Of a DNA stretch of 64,000 nucleotides, positions 43,614-55,054 are shown in pieces (the stretch's first letter is position 1; the number at the start of each line of letters is the position of its first letter). The notes under the pieces were generated by a model, which was not told where the DNA came from, ran no database searches, and was given only the letters and a program-made list of their open reading frames with translations. Source of the DNA: Stemphylium vesicarium (Eukaryota > Ascomycota > Dothideomycetes > Pleosporales > Pleosporaceae). The translations under genes and the position numbers were made by a program. Location of the stretch: assembly GCA_004380135.1 (NCBI GenBank), contig QXCR01000073.1:86858-150857 (forward strand), given 5' to 3'.

Positions 43614-44813
43614 TTACTGCAACTGACGCTTCCAATAACGGACAAGCGGCTCCCAAACATTCCTTTTCCCGTCCAGCTGAGAGTATGCCACACCCAAAAG
43701 TGCACCAGAAAAATGAGCCTAGAGATATTAGACAACATGTCCAGGAGATGATGCGTCTTCACTTACTGCGTGGCCAAAGTTGACAAAACTGTATCCGCGT
43801 ACCATGCCGATGAAGTCGAAAAGCATCAAAACTGGAAGTACATGCTGGGCCTCGAAGTGGACCGGCACGAACAAGATACCAAGGCCAGCATGTGGATATT
43901 GCATGCAGAACATGCCCAGAATACCAAAGAGCGCGCCTGACGCTCCTCCACATCTGATAAATATCTCAGGGACCACGCGCTTCTGCACAGGCAACAATGT
44001 GGACCAGTGCTGCGCAAAGCCAGACAGCACGCCAACTGACAGGAAAAAGGATAGCGTATGGTATGGGCTACCTTCGAACACCCGCGAGTAGCCGACTGGC
44101 TTCATGAATTGGTTCAAGCAATACATATTAACGAAGAAATGCAAAGCCCCAGAATGTACGAACATGGAAGTAAACTGTGTATAGTTGACATTCCGAGCGG
44201 GTAGATGCCAGAGCGTATCCCAGGTCTGAGGTACGAGAAAGCTGCTCAAGTGAATACCGCTGTTTGCACCGATGATTCCATAGGTAACTCTCGATATGGG
44301 GTCGAGGTTGTTAAAAGCGCCGGTTACGACTTCAGTCGGTGTCGGTGGAGTGCGTCGGGGCATGCTCCATTGCGGCTTCGGGAGCCATCCTCCCGCAGAT
44401 GCAGATTGAGATTTGATCTCTCTTTTAGCCTCCAAGTAGGAGAGGCCGATGAAGATGCCACTAGATACTAGTAGTGCCCAAATGGCTGGTCGCAGGTATC
44501 GAACCTTGATATTTGGGAGTTGCTCTAGGATCGCTTCTTCCTCTACATCCGAAGTTGGCGAATATTTTCCTTGGCCGGGGCGAACATTGAGGCTTTCATC
44601 CACTAGTTCTCGTGGAATATGTGACGTCTCTTCTTGTACGTGTGGCTGTCCATAGTGAGGTCTTGGCGGTTTTCTTTGTGGTACACGTTGCACGCGGGTC
44701 TGGGAGAAGCTACGCAGTTGGTAGAAGAAAGCACGGGAAGTAGCGATAGTTGGTGCTCGTAATGCCTGGCACGCCGGCCTGAATAGCGACCCAGCGATTC
44801 TATAAGCGGACAT
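43614..44813 (-). CDS. PCP1: Mitochondrial rhomboid intramembrane protease (Pcp1/PARL type)
   Basis: Exons 43767-44813 and 43614-43718 join over a 48-bp GTAAGT...TAG intron in phase 0 to give 383 residues. The N-terminus is Arg/Ser-rich and hydrophobic, a mitochondrial targeting sequence. The rhomboid core has HFFVNMYCLNQF, GGASGALFGILG with the catalytic Ser at about 292, and FVNFGHAAHFSGALLG with the catalytic His at about 348; the second exon is needed to complete this last motif. An extra N-terminal helix (AIWALLVSSGIFIGLSYL) gives the 1+6 layout of the mitochondrial subfamily. Yeast Pcp1 cleaves Mgm1 and Ccp1 in the inner membrane, controlling fusion and respiratory maintenance. All catalytic residues are intact. 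Confidence 0.93.
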
Positions 44814-45726
44814 GGGACGAATAAATCGAGTAAAGCGCGTGGTGGAGAGGAAGGTGTGATGGTGCGAACTTTCTCAAGCGCATCGGGCCGACTAGCGCGA
44901 GGCCCGTGCGACCGTCATCTTGTCTCCGAACATCTTCTTTTCTCTACTTCCATCATTGCCTGCCATGCAGTCATCATTTCGTCGCCCTCTACCCCCCGAG
45001 AGCACTATTTCAGACCTCTGCCAAGCTAGCACAATCATATGAAGCGGAGTGAACTGGAGAATAAAGCAAGTCGTACAACATGCGCTGCAGCGTCAGGACG
45101 GCAACAAGGAAGCGGAGAAGGACCAAGGTGGAGAGTGCTCTCAGCGAATGGAAGAAGCGTTATCGCAAATGTGCAGCCGCCAACGTGGTGAAGAAGAGAG
45201 AACCATGGTACTGTATGGGGGATAAGAAAGTCCCTGCGTCAGAAGGCCCTCTGAAGATGTTTACTTTTGGACAAGCGGACTAACCACGTCGACCTATACA
45301 CCAGAACAGGTTGGAAAAAACATAGTCTGTCGATCAAATAGATAGCACCCTCTTCGCGCGCGCTTTTAATGGATGACCCAACAACTGGTGTGGCTCCTTA
45401 AGCGCACTCTCTCGGCAGCTTTTAGTCATGGCTACGTTCAAGCAGCGCGACATTGGTCCATGGTCATCTGAAGAACTTTGGGACCTGTCCTACCGAATAG
45501 CTGGGAAATTTCGTCATCGTTCACATTTCGGACTCCATCTCAAGTAGACCATCTCCGCATGTATTTCAAGATTACATCGACACAATGCGTACTGATCTGA
45601 GTATTCACCTCACAAGATTTCGACGCTGTGTTTATACACTTTCGTTCCATATTATCCCATCATAAAACCCTAAGACAGCGTTGACGGCGTAAGCACTGTC
45701 GACTGCACCCCTCAGCCGTTTCGCGG
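44814..45726. other. Divergent intergenic region
   Basis: About 900 bp between two divergent genes must hold both promoters. Small frames (45080-45283 and a 40-codon one at 45428) have no support. Confidence 0.4.
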
Positions 45727-47028
45727 ATGTTCGATTTCCTCACATCCGTATTCCGCGTGCCCTCTGATAACGAGAGCGAATCTTCGCTCAGTTCCGCGTA
45801 CGCACAAGTGGCGCCTCCCAACCCACCTTCTGCTAAGCCGCTTTATAGATCATCGACTACCGAAGGCATCGAAGTACGAGTCGGCAGGCCGCCTCACGCA
45901 CATTGGCTTCACATCTCCCGATCCGTGCTGAAGTCATGTCCAGTATTGCGTGCCCGTTTAGTTCAAGGATGCACCGTTTTCAACGCCGACCCTACCGTAT
46001 TGGGAGTTGTGATAGACTATCTGGAGAACGATACAATACTACAAAGGCTACGGCCCAACACAAGGAACGCCTTGGAACAACTCACAGATGGTAGTGAGGC
46101 ATTGCTAAGGCTAGCTAAAGCATGGCACATTGCTGACATGCTCGACCTCCCTTCCCTACAGAACAAACTGATAGATACCTACCGTATATTCTACCTCCGG
46201 CTGCTCAGCTCCCGAACCCGAATACCCATAGAACGAGATCCGTTCACCTATCTAGAGGATCATATGGGTCTACATACAAAAGTAGAGAAGTTTATGATAG
46301 ACTTCCATGCTGGTCTGGCACGCTATGAAAGCAAGATCGCAGATGAAGAGCTACAGGCACCCCCAACGGATATCGCACGATCATTAAGACATCGTAGAGA
46401 GCAGCTGGTAGCAACACAATACTCTCTCGATACGATTGCCACCTGCGAATCACGTTTCTACGTCGGCAAGTCGGACAAGACACGGCGCGCTGCTCTGCAT
46501 ATCATAACGTCAATCACGCCGCCTTTGAGTGCGATGACAGACTCGTTACCCTCTTTAAGCAGGCTGTCGACTAGTACGCTGTCTGCAAGCTCGCCCTTTT
46601 CCCCATCGGCCCCTACGCGTGCTGCCACCCTACCGATTGCAGCAACCTCCGTCCGCAATCCCAACCACCGGGTAAGACACTCGCTTCCTGACATTACGAG
46701 TATAGCCAGCCAGCCTGAGCTCGTCAAATCGCGCGCTTTGGCTCCTGGGTGGCTTTCGCTATTTGGGAAAGCCGCTGGTACCCCTCGGGTACGCTCTGCC
46801 TCCATGTCAACCCCTTCCCTAGTTCGAGCGCCCCTCATGGACTGGACGCCTGCGGCTCTCTCTCTACAAAAGGACGATCAACAGCAGGACGAAGGATTGG
46901 ATGATGACATATCAGACGGAGAAACAGTATACGATCTCTTCTCGCCAAATTTGAGACTACGATACGACATGAGCCGGGGACATGTTGTTGATATCATGAC
47001 TCGTCGTCCCACGCGGACCATATGGTGA
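45727..47028 (+). CDS. BTB/POZ-like domain protein
   Basis: This single exon gives 433 residues. From about 40 to 160 the order EGIEVRVGRPPHAHWLHISR, LKSCPVLRARLVQG, PTVLGVVIDYLEND and LLRLAKAWHIADMLDLPSLQ follows a divergent fungal BTB/POZ fold with its helical follow-on. BTB domains mediate dimerisation and can recruit Cullin-3, but the BACK/Kelch parts of classical adaptors are missing. A long Ser/Thr/Pro-rich middle (SLSRLSTSTLSASSPFSPSA) leads to an acidic end (DDDISDGETVYDLFSPNL). It resembles many Dothideomycete lineage proteins of unknown role. The gene appears intact and is single-exon. Confidence 0.65.
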   Translation: MFDFLTSVFRVPSDNESESSLSSAYAQVAPPNPPSAKPLYRSSTTEGIEVRVGRPPHAHWLHISRSVLKSCPVLRARLVQGCTVFNADPTVLGVVIDYLENDTILQRLRPNTRNALEQLTDGSEALLRLAKAWHIADMLDLPSLQNKLIDTYRIFYLRLLSSRTRIPIERDPFTYLEDHMGLHTKVEKFMIDFHAGLARYESKIADEELQAPPTDIARSLRHRREQLVATQYSLDTIATCESRFYVGKSDKTRRAALHIITSITPPLSAMTDSLPSLSRLSTSTLSASSPFSPSAPTRAATLPIAATSVRNPNHRVRHSLPDITSIASQPELVKSRALAPGWLSLFGKAAGTPRVRSASMSTPSLVRAPLMDWTPAALSLQKDDQQQDEGLDDDISDGETVYDLFSPNLRLRYDMSRGHVVDIMTRRPTRTIW

Positions 47029-47301
47029 GAGAGGGAACGTAAACGGAAAGAGAAATGGATACCCAGTCATGCGGAGAGCGTCAAGGTGGTTGCATTGTAG
47101 GATGCTACCACCACATTAAATTCATGTAAGATATTACTAGCGAGATATGCTGAAATTATATGTTACTACTAAACAAGATGTGCGTCATCTCGGGCATCCA
47201 GCCTATGCAATTTTGTAAGAGTGAAAACTAAGGGATCCCCGGGGTCAACTCGTCCCCCCAACACCCGCATCGAAAAGACATAACCGCCACGTCTATACTA
47301 T
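47029..47301. other. Short convergent intergenic region
   Basis: This is 273 bp between two gene ends. Nothing noted. Confidence 0.35.
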
Positions 47302-48941
47302 CTAGGCCTGCTTTGTAGTTGTGGTTGGTGGTACGTTCTGACTGCTAGAGCTGCTGATGTTGGCCTCGTAGTGGTTCTGGTCCATCAAGCTCCAGTCACC
47401 GATCTGCTCATCACCAAACTGGTCTAGGTCGAGACCCATCATCTCAGCCTCAGAGGTAACACGAAGGTGCATACCAGGGATGAACTTGAGCGCGAACAAA
47501 AGAATGCAGGACACAACGAAAGAGTAAGCTGCGATAGCAACGATCTCGGCGAGCTGACGACCGACTTGGACGCCGACTCCGTCCATGGCGCCAAGAGGGT
47601 CATAGGGGCCCATGCCGTCAAGGTCGTAGACCCAGGATTGCGCGAAGATACCGGTGAGGAAAGAGCCGACCATGCCGCCGATACCGTGGAGCTTGAAGAC
47701 GTCCATGCCCTCGTCGATCTTGATCCACTTGTCGACGTTCTGGCAGAGGGAGCAGATGGCGCCGGTGAGGAAACCGATGAGAGCGGCAATCCAGAGGGAA
47801 ACGTATCCAGCAGCAGGAGTGATACCGACGAGACCGGCGATAGCACCAGAGCAAGCACCCACAACGGAGAAATGGCCCTTGGTACGGACATACTCTACCA
47901 TAACCCAGCCGAGCACACCGAACGAGGCAGCGGTGTTGGTGTTGAAGGCAGCGACCATAGAGCGGATGGTGCCGTTGAGCGCACTACCTCCATTGAAGCC
48001 GAACCATCCAAACCAGATGAACACGGTTCCAATGAAGACGAGTGTGGGGTTGTGGGCTTTTCCGTGAATCTTGTCGCCCTTGTGGAGACGCTTGCCTAGG
48101 ACAAAGGCGTAGGCGAGCGCAGACCATCCGGATGCGATGTGGACGGGACCACCTCCGGCGAAGTCGAGGGAAGGAAGGTTGAACAGCCAACCGTTTCTGT
48201 CACAGAGTTAGCTGATGTGCGACGTTTTTTTCGACATTTGACTTACGCGTTCCAGGTCCAGCAAGCAATTGGGCAGTAGACGATGGTGGCCCAGCAGAAG
48301 GCAAAGACCATTGATGGAAGAATGCGACCACGCTCGAATGATCCACCGATAACGAGCTGGACGGTACAAGCACAGAAGAGCAATTGGTACAAGCCTACGC
48401 AATCAGTATGTGTAGATGGGCTGGTGGGACATTCGTTGCTTACAGAAGACTATCTCTGGCAGGAGGCTCGATCCTGGAGATGGCGCAGACATGACATTCT
48501 TTAAGCCAAAGTTGTCCATGTTGCCGATAAAAGGGCTAGCAGTACGAGAGTAGGCAAGCGAGTAGCCCCAGAACATCCATTGAAAAGTGACACTTGTTGT
48601 CGTTAGCAACTGCAACAGCCGTTCTGGATAACTTGTAGTTGCACTCACACTCCCATGACAGCGAAGGACTGGAAAAGCATCGATAAAGCCGACTTGCGGC
48701 GCGCAAGGCCGGAGTATAGAAAGCCGATACCTGGGATGATCAGAAAGACCAGGAACGCCATTATCATCAAGTAGATGTAATGGAACTCGAGTCCGGTATA
48801 TTGGAGGTTGACGTTCTCCTCGTCTGGGTTGCCGCCATTGGGCTTCGCTGGGTTGAACTCTGGCTACTCATTTGTTAGTATTGTTCATAACTGAAGAGAA
48901 GTAACTCTAGACATGATACTTACAGCAACTGCTGGATCCAT
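47302..48941 (-). CDS. MEP: Ammonium transporter, Amt/Mep family
   Basis: Five exons (48924-48941, 48649-48863, 48444-48592, 48247-48394, 47302-48196) join in phase to 474 residues, with introns of 49-60 bp. The first exon codes for only six residues. Family motifs are clear: IPGIGFLYSGLARRKSALSM, TFQWMFWGYSLAYS, FAGGGPVHIASGW with the pore His, GTVFIWFGWFGFNGGSAL, and KLHGIGGMVGSFLTGIFAQ with the second pore His. Eleven helices are expected. The protein takes up NH4+ at the plasma membrane, and fungal Mep2-type members also signal nitrogen state for filamentous growth. The Asp/Gln-rich cytosolic tail (LDLDQFGDEQIGDWSLMDQN) is typical. Three GATA-factor motifs lie upstream, consistent with nitrogen repression by an AreA-like factor. 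Whether it is a MepA or MepB type cannot be told. Confidence 0.95.
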
Positions 48942-51472
48942 GGTGTAGGAGTTTCGAGATGCCAGTCAAAACTCGAACCGCAAAGTGTTCTAAAGAACGA
49001 AAGATCGAGCGTACAGGGGGTTCTCAGACTCATATACCCTCGAGCAATCTTCCTTCAATACCCTGCCATCCTTCCCAAGGGACCGAGATTGATGCGCCGT
49101 TAACCCCGGCAGATGTTCCATTTCCACACATGCAAAGCTGCTGTGCCCCCAACGTCGAGCAAGAGGCCGCCTTGGCAAAGATAAGCAGGGCATCCTGAAT
49201 CCCATGTCAAAGGAGCCGAGCCAGACGTGTGGAGCGGCTGGCTTGAGCCGCTCGTTTCGGCCTGTGGAATGAAGCCGCGACAGGTCGCGAAGAAGTCAAG
49301 CGCGCCGGATCGCATGTCCAAAATCGCCAAGCCCCGGAAGCGACTGTTAGCCTAAACGGCGTGTGTACAAAGTGGTGGACGCAGGGTCTTGGTGGATGAT
49401 AAGAGACGGGATGAAAGCGGTATAGCGGCACCCGGATGATAAGGCGTTCGGGATCAGGGGCGATTGGGCAGTTTTGAGTGGCCTGACGGGAGCTTTTAAA
49501 ATAGCTTACATTATGGCCATGAGTAACACGTTTGACTGGAAGATAGATGAGGCTTGTCTATCTATTCCCATACTTGAGCTTCCCACGAGGTGTTGCTGTG
49601 TGGCCGTTCGTGGCGGCCGATTCGCTCCCCGCTGGTCCGTGTATCCGAACACCAGGTCCATGCCCACGCCACGGGGCTGATCCATCATCTTGGGTGGCTT
49701 TGCGACTTTTAGTGCTATCGCTGCTCATTTTGTTGCGAAATTGTGGTCGCTCGAGAAGTTTCGCAGCACGGAAAATTAGGCCTTTGAGGCAGGTGCTGAA
49801 GGATGCGGGTTTTCCCGAAGGGGTGTCCTGCGTCGCTAGGTCGTACGATGTGCTGCCACTGTCCTACGTCGCGCTCCGTGTCAGCGCCACATTTCATGCC
49901 GGACCTGCATGCTAACGTCCATTGCCGAAAAGACTTCCCCTTCCGTTTGTATTTCTACAATTTGCGCGCAGAGGTGCCGTTGTCGACAACGAGAGACAGT
50001 GTCCAGGTAGCTACGCCGGTCAACAGCTGTTGATCGCTGAGATAAAATGTGATGGGATAGTAGCATCCAAATCAGATTGTAGCATGATGAACGCGCCATT
50101 GAATCGGTATATGCATGCGCCGCGCACGCCACTCGTCAATAGCATTGCGCCGTCTCGATTATCGCGAAGCTCGAAGACCACGGGGATCACTGTAGTTGTG
50201 CTATAGTTGTACTATAGCTATACAAGTGAAGAAGGCGGGAATAAAGAAATCGCAATGATCCTATTCTCGTGAGCGTTCCAATCCAAGCAAACACACTGTT
50301 GCTTGACCCGATGGTATCGATTCTAGATCTGCGTCAGGAAGTGGACAGTCGCAGTAATCAAAGAAGTTGCAATTACAACGCCAACGGAACGGCGATAAAA
50401 CAGTGGCTCCGCACTTTGGGTTGGCTTATCCTGCCCACGAAGATCCATGGGGTTAGCAAGCGACTCGATGATGATGGAGAGAGATGTTGATGGGTTTGCC
50501 GGCTTGCAGATGTATCCGCGACGTCGTTTGGTTGTAGCCTTACCAGCCCAAAGCTGCGCCGAAGATTCGCCTCGGACACGAAGCCGACATGCAACGTGAT
50601 TATTCTGTACTTCGGTTGCACCTGGAATTGAGTAAGAGGTTGTATGATCAGTCGTCATGATACCTTGTGCAAGCTCTTTCGCCACCACATCCATGGCTGT
50701 CCTTTGGTGAAAATACAGGTTCGTCCGCAGATAATCTGATAATGAAAGTTGAAGTAAATGGCTCAGAGTCCCGGTGCATGTAGCGCAAATATGTCGAAGA
50801 ATGATGGTAGTCTAAGGCAAGAAGCACGCTCTAAATGGCTATGTTGTCAGAATGCCCGCGGACGATATGGCATCATGTGGTGTATCGCTACTACGGCCAC
50901 AAAGTACTTGATGTCGCGAGCCCATTTACCTGTTTAGATGTGACGAGGATGATCTCAGAGGTTCTAGATGGAGTGTCCGTCGGTTTGCTGAGAGGAAGAG
51001 GAGTTCTCTTGCGGGCGTGCTCCCGTTATCTCCGATCGCGCCAAGGACACCAAGGCAGCGTCCGTCATCTCTCGCTCGTCGACATCGTCTCCACAACACC
51101 AAACTTCTAGTCACCACATACCACCATGCGCAGGCCAGCACATGCGATGAAGATCAATCGTCTACTCTAATAGCTCACAAAGCTCCAGGTTCTGGATCAC
51201 TACTGGCCCTGTACTTCTGCTCCGCGGGCCATGGTATTATGGCACATAAGACGCCATCGAGATGGTACGATGTCTAGTCGACCAGAACCATTCAGCAAGA
51301 GCCACTACGAGCGATTCATCGGTAGCGCAGCCGTCTATCGCAATCACCCACTGCATGATGAGTACATATAATCACAAAACATCCCCCTTATTCTTCATTT
51401 TTTCGCGTGCTGCTTCTCGCGCCCCACTCCTTCTCGTCGTCAAAAGCAAGTCGGTGATGCTACAATTCCTCG
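48942..51472. other. 2.5-kb gene-poor region including the MEP promoter
   Basis: The left part is the promoter of the ammonium transporter, with its GATA motifs. The rest has only short frames without domains, many overlapping antisense. I found no relic that I can name here. Confidence 0.4.
49179..49443 (+). promoter_or_regulatory. Three HGATAR motifs upstream of MEP
   Basis: AGATAAG at 49179-49185 and TGATAAG at 49397-49403 and 49437-49443 match the HGATAR core bound by nitrogen GATA factors (AreA/Nit2). They lie 240-500 bp upstream of the transporter start. Two are 40 bp apart, a spacing seen in AreA-controlled promoters. Confidence 0.5.
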
Positions 51473-52333
51473 ATGGATTCGCATAGCAGATGGCAGCAGG
51501 AGGCTTATGGAGAAGATGATGCAGAAACATCCAGGGAAAGAAATGAAGGGGTTGCGGACGACCTTTCCACCTCACGGCGAACTGAAGGATGGAAACACAC
51601 GGGCGATGTAAGGAATTCATTACGCCGCTTTTTCCGCATCTTGAATTCACGGAAGGCGTCGCAGCACCCAGCTTGCAGTTGTCATGGTACCACACATACC
51701 CCGTCTCTAGGATCATCCCACTTGGTGCTTGGCTTCCGGGCGCCGACTCTTGCAGATGTCGCACATGACATGGAGGTAGGGGCGTTCCCACCCTTACTCA
51801 GCCCTATGCCCCACCGGAGAGCTACTGGCCGTAGTCACACGACAGACGAGCGCCGTTTCGCTGCGTATTACCCGACTCCAGCAGCGAGCCAATGCGACTT
51901 GATACACCCAACGCTTGGGGGTTCGTCGTCTCGCTCATCGCAAGAGTGCGCTCCAAGTCTTCCGCCTATCTACTCGCCACCGCATATGCGACCATACCAC
52001 CGAGGCATGCATCGCCCCGAGCATGTCGTGAGCGATGACCCACCTCCGCGATACCAAACTTTTGACCCCGACCCTGTCTTCGATCCCGAACACGACAGAC
52101 CAGGTCAGCCGACCGCACATATGCGTCAGACCATGCGCACAGATGGGTTGAGGGCTATAGCGCTGAAATTCGGAAAATCTGTGCTCAAGATGACCAGAAA
52201 CATGCCTATAGCCGTCAAGGAAGTTCATGTGAAATTGAATTCCAAGAGGGCCAGGGGTAAGATTATGTGGCTAGAAAAGCACAATTTCCTCATCGAGCGA
52301 GATCGAGTTCTGGTTCAAGAGCTCTCCGAATGA
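51473..52333 (+). CDS. Hypothetical protein with PPxY motif
   Basis: This single open frame gives 286 residues. There is no signal peptide or membrane helix. The middle is Ser/Pro/His-rich and includes PPPRYQTFDPDP, a PPxY-like motif that can bind WW domains. The C-terminal ~70 residues (LRAIALKFGKSVLKMTRNMP, then VHVKLNSKRARGKIMWLEKH) are basic and helical. The frame is uninterrupted and longer than neighbouring chance frames, but I recognise no family and cannot exclude that it is spurious. Confidence 0.4.
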   Translation: MDSHSRWQQEAYGEDDAETSRERNEGVADDLSTSRRTEGWKHTGDVRNSLRRFFRILNSRKASQHPACSCHGTTHTPSLGSSHLVLGFRAPTLADVAHDMEVGAFPPLLSPMPHRRATGRSHTTDERRFAAYYPTPAASQCDLIHPTLGGSSSRSSQECAPSLPPIYSPPHMRPYHRGMHRPEHVVSDDPPPRYQTFDPDPVFDPEHDRPGQPTAHMRQTMRTDGLRAIALKFGKSVLKMTRNMPIAVKEVHVKLNSKRARGKIMWLEKHNFLIERDRVLVQELSE

Positions 52334-52706
52334 GTATCTGTATTCTCAAGTATTGAATTCAATTTTGTGAGATGATACAGCGGCCTAGTTACTCGGGGAG
52401 ACACATAGTGATCCCTTCCCACGTCGCCCATAGTTATGAAAAAGCAAACCCCCGAAGATCCGTCACTAAACCGAAATCTCACCCGTGCCCGACTCCTCGC
52501 AAGCAAAGAACAAACAGAACCCTTGAATGCTTATGCATCGAAGACTTTTGAAGCAGATGTCATCGTTTTTTCTGTAAGCGGGGGCACGGTTGTAGAGGAG
52601 TTTTGTATAAAGGTTTTCCATTCTCTTCACACATACTTGCTCCCTTGGACGACATTGCTAGTAGCTATACTCACCGCGGGGACGAGATGCCTCGATATTG
52701 AAGATT

Positions 52707-53106
52707 TTATGCCTCTTTCAGTGCCACGTTCAGATCACGTCGATCCTTCTGAACCTTTCGTAGGGCGATCTTGTACCATTCCAGCATGTCTTCGGCATGC
52801 TCTAGAGCGGCGTACAGATGATCGAGCTTAGCCGAAATGTCAATGTTCCTAAGTTCGCGAGGGCTACCGTCTTTGGATGGCGTGAATGGCTGTGGGTCGG
52901 TCGTGTAATCTCACGTTGGCTGAACGGTTAGCCCAGGTCCTTTTAGTCTGGGTAGAACTGAGAGTACTTTGTCAGGGTTAGGAGATGCTACATCAAACTT
53001 GCACTTCCTTGATGACGTGATGAAGGATAGGGTATTCTGGAAGCTTCAGCGAGTTCCAGGTAGAAAGGGAGGGTGGATTTCTTACCATCGAGCTTCTGCC
53101 ATCCAT
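52707..53106 (-). CDS. Possible small coiled-coil protein or 3' end of a larger gene
   Basis: Exon 53086-53106 (MDGRSSM) joined to 52707-52889 by a GTAAGA...ACAG intron of 196 bp gives 67 residues. The second exon reads PFTPSKDGSPRELRNIDISA, then LDHLYAALEHAEDMLEWYKI and ALRKVQKDRRDLNVALKEA, a regular amphipathic coiled coil. This does not look like chance sequence. The upstream frame stays open to about 53250 (KVARPCLVFRSSICNSLHAR), so these exons may be the tail of a longer gene whose start I cannot find. The intron is long for this genome. Confidence 0.3.
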
Positions 53107-53909
53107 GATCGCTGTGCTGTAGGTGGCTACGACTTGTTGCTTAATTTTGATTATCTCTTTCCGAGCGTGGAGGGAATTGCAGATTGATGATCGAAATACG
53201 AGGCAGGGTCGCGCGACTTTGATCGCTTTGAGATAATTACTATATTACGCTCGGTGCGGACGAAGAGCTTGACTTAGCATCAAGGTTGTTTTGAAGTTAA
53301 AGAGAGGGATCTTTCTCTAACGAAAGGCGGTATGCATATAGTAAGGAGTGAGTTGGAGTCGAGGATGTAGATACCAACTGGAATAGGATCGAGACTTGGA
53401 CTTACGAGGTTAATTTGGGGCTATGCAGACCTATAACGGATCCAGTAGGGGGTTGATGCTGGACTTTTGAATCCATTCGAATGGAAAGGGACCTTAAGAT
53501 GCTGGATGCCGGGAAAAAGTTGGGTCAAGTGAGTTCAACGGCCATACAGCATTGATTATGTTTTTGTTCTGAAAGCAATTTGGGCACGAAGAAATCCGCG
53601 TAAACAAGGTAGGGCTTGTAAAAGCTTTCGTTGTCGCAGTGGGGCAGATTTAGCTTTCCCAGTTTCAGTCTGGGCATATATACTTTTTAAATAAACAAAG
53701 AGAAAGAAGATGAGATGAATTCACTCGCAGATCTTATATATTAGTATCAGGATTCCACCGTAGCTCTCTAGTACCGGGCAACTCAGCCTCTTCCCCCGAC
53801 CTCACCCGGAGCCAGAGCCATACTTCTCCATCAGATACCTTATATTTTTATAACATTTATCCACGTTAGCATATGCTCTCCGACCTCTTCACCCAACCCT
53901 CCTTCACAC
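53107..53909. other. Gene-poor intergenic region
   Basis: Apart from the possible extension of the small coiled-coil frame on the left, I see no coding signal. Several A/T-rich patches occur near 53650-53760. Confidence 0.35.
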
Positions 53910-55054
53910 TTACTCATCTCTCCACCTTCCACCCCCATGACAAGCACTCTCATGCGCCGTCAAGTAAACCCCATGCAACTTCCCCCTGTCCTCAAACCCA
54001 TACTCGGGCTCACTCTTGCCCACAATGCCCAGATAAGCCTTTGTATACACATCCGCGCACAGGGCACGATTCACGACGCGCGAGCGCCACATCGCAAGCT
54101 CCAGTTCATGGTGCGCATAGTACGCCGCAGCGTCGAAGATGTAAATCTGTCCCGAAGCAGATACACCAACGTTGCCATCCTAGAGGTCGCCGTGGATGAG
54201 GCTTGGTTTGATCGTGCGTCCATTTTGCGTCAGCGGGTCGAGGAGAGTGGGTACCACGGTGGCGTTCAGGCATTCGGCGTAGTGCTCGAAGTCGTTCCAG
54301 GGCCCGCTTAGGGACGTGTTTAGCTGGATTGCTCCGCGTAGGAGTTGAGTGAAGAATGCTCTCCAGGTGCTATGCCATGTTGTTTGTTGCGGTAGGTTGC
54401 CTTAATAGGTCGGTATGTGGAACCCAAGTTTTCCTGTGGGGGAAGCGCTGGTTTGGTGGAGATGGGCGAGTTTGAGGCTGAGTTGGGTTGGGGAGGGGGG
54501 CTGGGCTGTTAGATGTATGAAGTCGCAGAGGAAGAAGTAGTTTGGTTGGGAGTCGGGATTGGTGGCGCTGGAAGGTTGGAGTATTGATAATTCGCCCCAG
54601 GTATGTGGCTTCGGGACAAAGTTTGGACTCGTAGCATGGAGAGCAGTCATGGATGCGAATTCTCTTTCTAGCATCGCTTTGCCTTAGGCGCCATTTGCGC
54701 ACTGTGTGGTTAGCCGTGGCTTGTTTTATGGCGAAGACTTTTAGGTACCTTAAGAAGTATGCCTTTAAGTCGCCGCTTGCAAGAGTGGTGGTGATTTTGG
54801 CGGTCACAGTCCACTTAGATGTGCCGTGGCGGTTGCAGCTGTGAACTTGGGTATCGTGAGGTAGTTCTACCCGATGATTAGGGATACTCTTTCTTTTGGT
54901 GGCATGAGTGCGTACTGTCTATGACGGCTTGAGCGAGAGGAAAGTCGCCCTCGATAGCTTTGCCGCCACCCTTTCCAGGTATCACATCAAGCATAACTCC
55001 GAGTGACTTGGTGGGTAGCTGAAGCTGTGGGAGAACGTCTCGCGTGGTAGACAT
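53910..55054 (-). pseudogene. Fructosamine/ketosamine-3-kinase family pseudogene with RIP-like stops
   Basis: The minus strand starts with MSTTRDVLPQLQLPTKSLGV, then HGTSKWTVTAKITTTLASGD, a third block MLEREFASMTALHATSPNFV, and DFIHLTAQPPSPTQLSLKLA. It continues with WRAFFTQLLRGAIQLNTSL, SLIHGDL and DGNVGVSASGQIYIFDAAAY, ending at 53910. This is the order of fungal fructosamine kinase-like proteins (PF03881), which phosphorylate sugar adducts on protein amines. The catalytic loop HGDLWDGN has its Trp replaced by a TAG stop (54180-54182), and a TAA interrupts the TY-GNLPQ segment (54402-54404). Both stops are explained by C-to-T in a CpA context. The 5' splice phases also no longer match. The gene is dead in this strain, though nearly all of its protein sequence remains readable. 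Confidence 0.8.

Noticed and set aside
50323..50694. Minus-strand frame of 123 codons
   Set aside because: No domain, poor composition, and two alternative overlapping frames of similar length exist. No splice-consistent extension was found.
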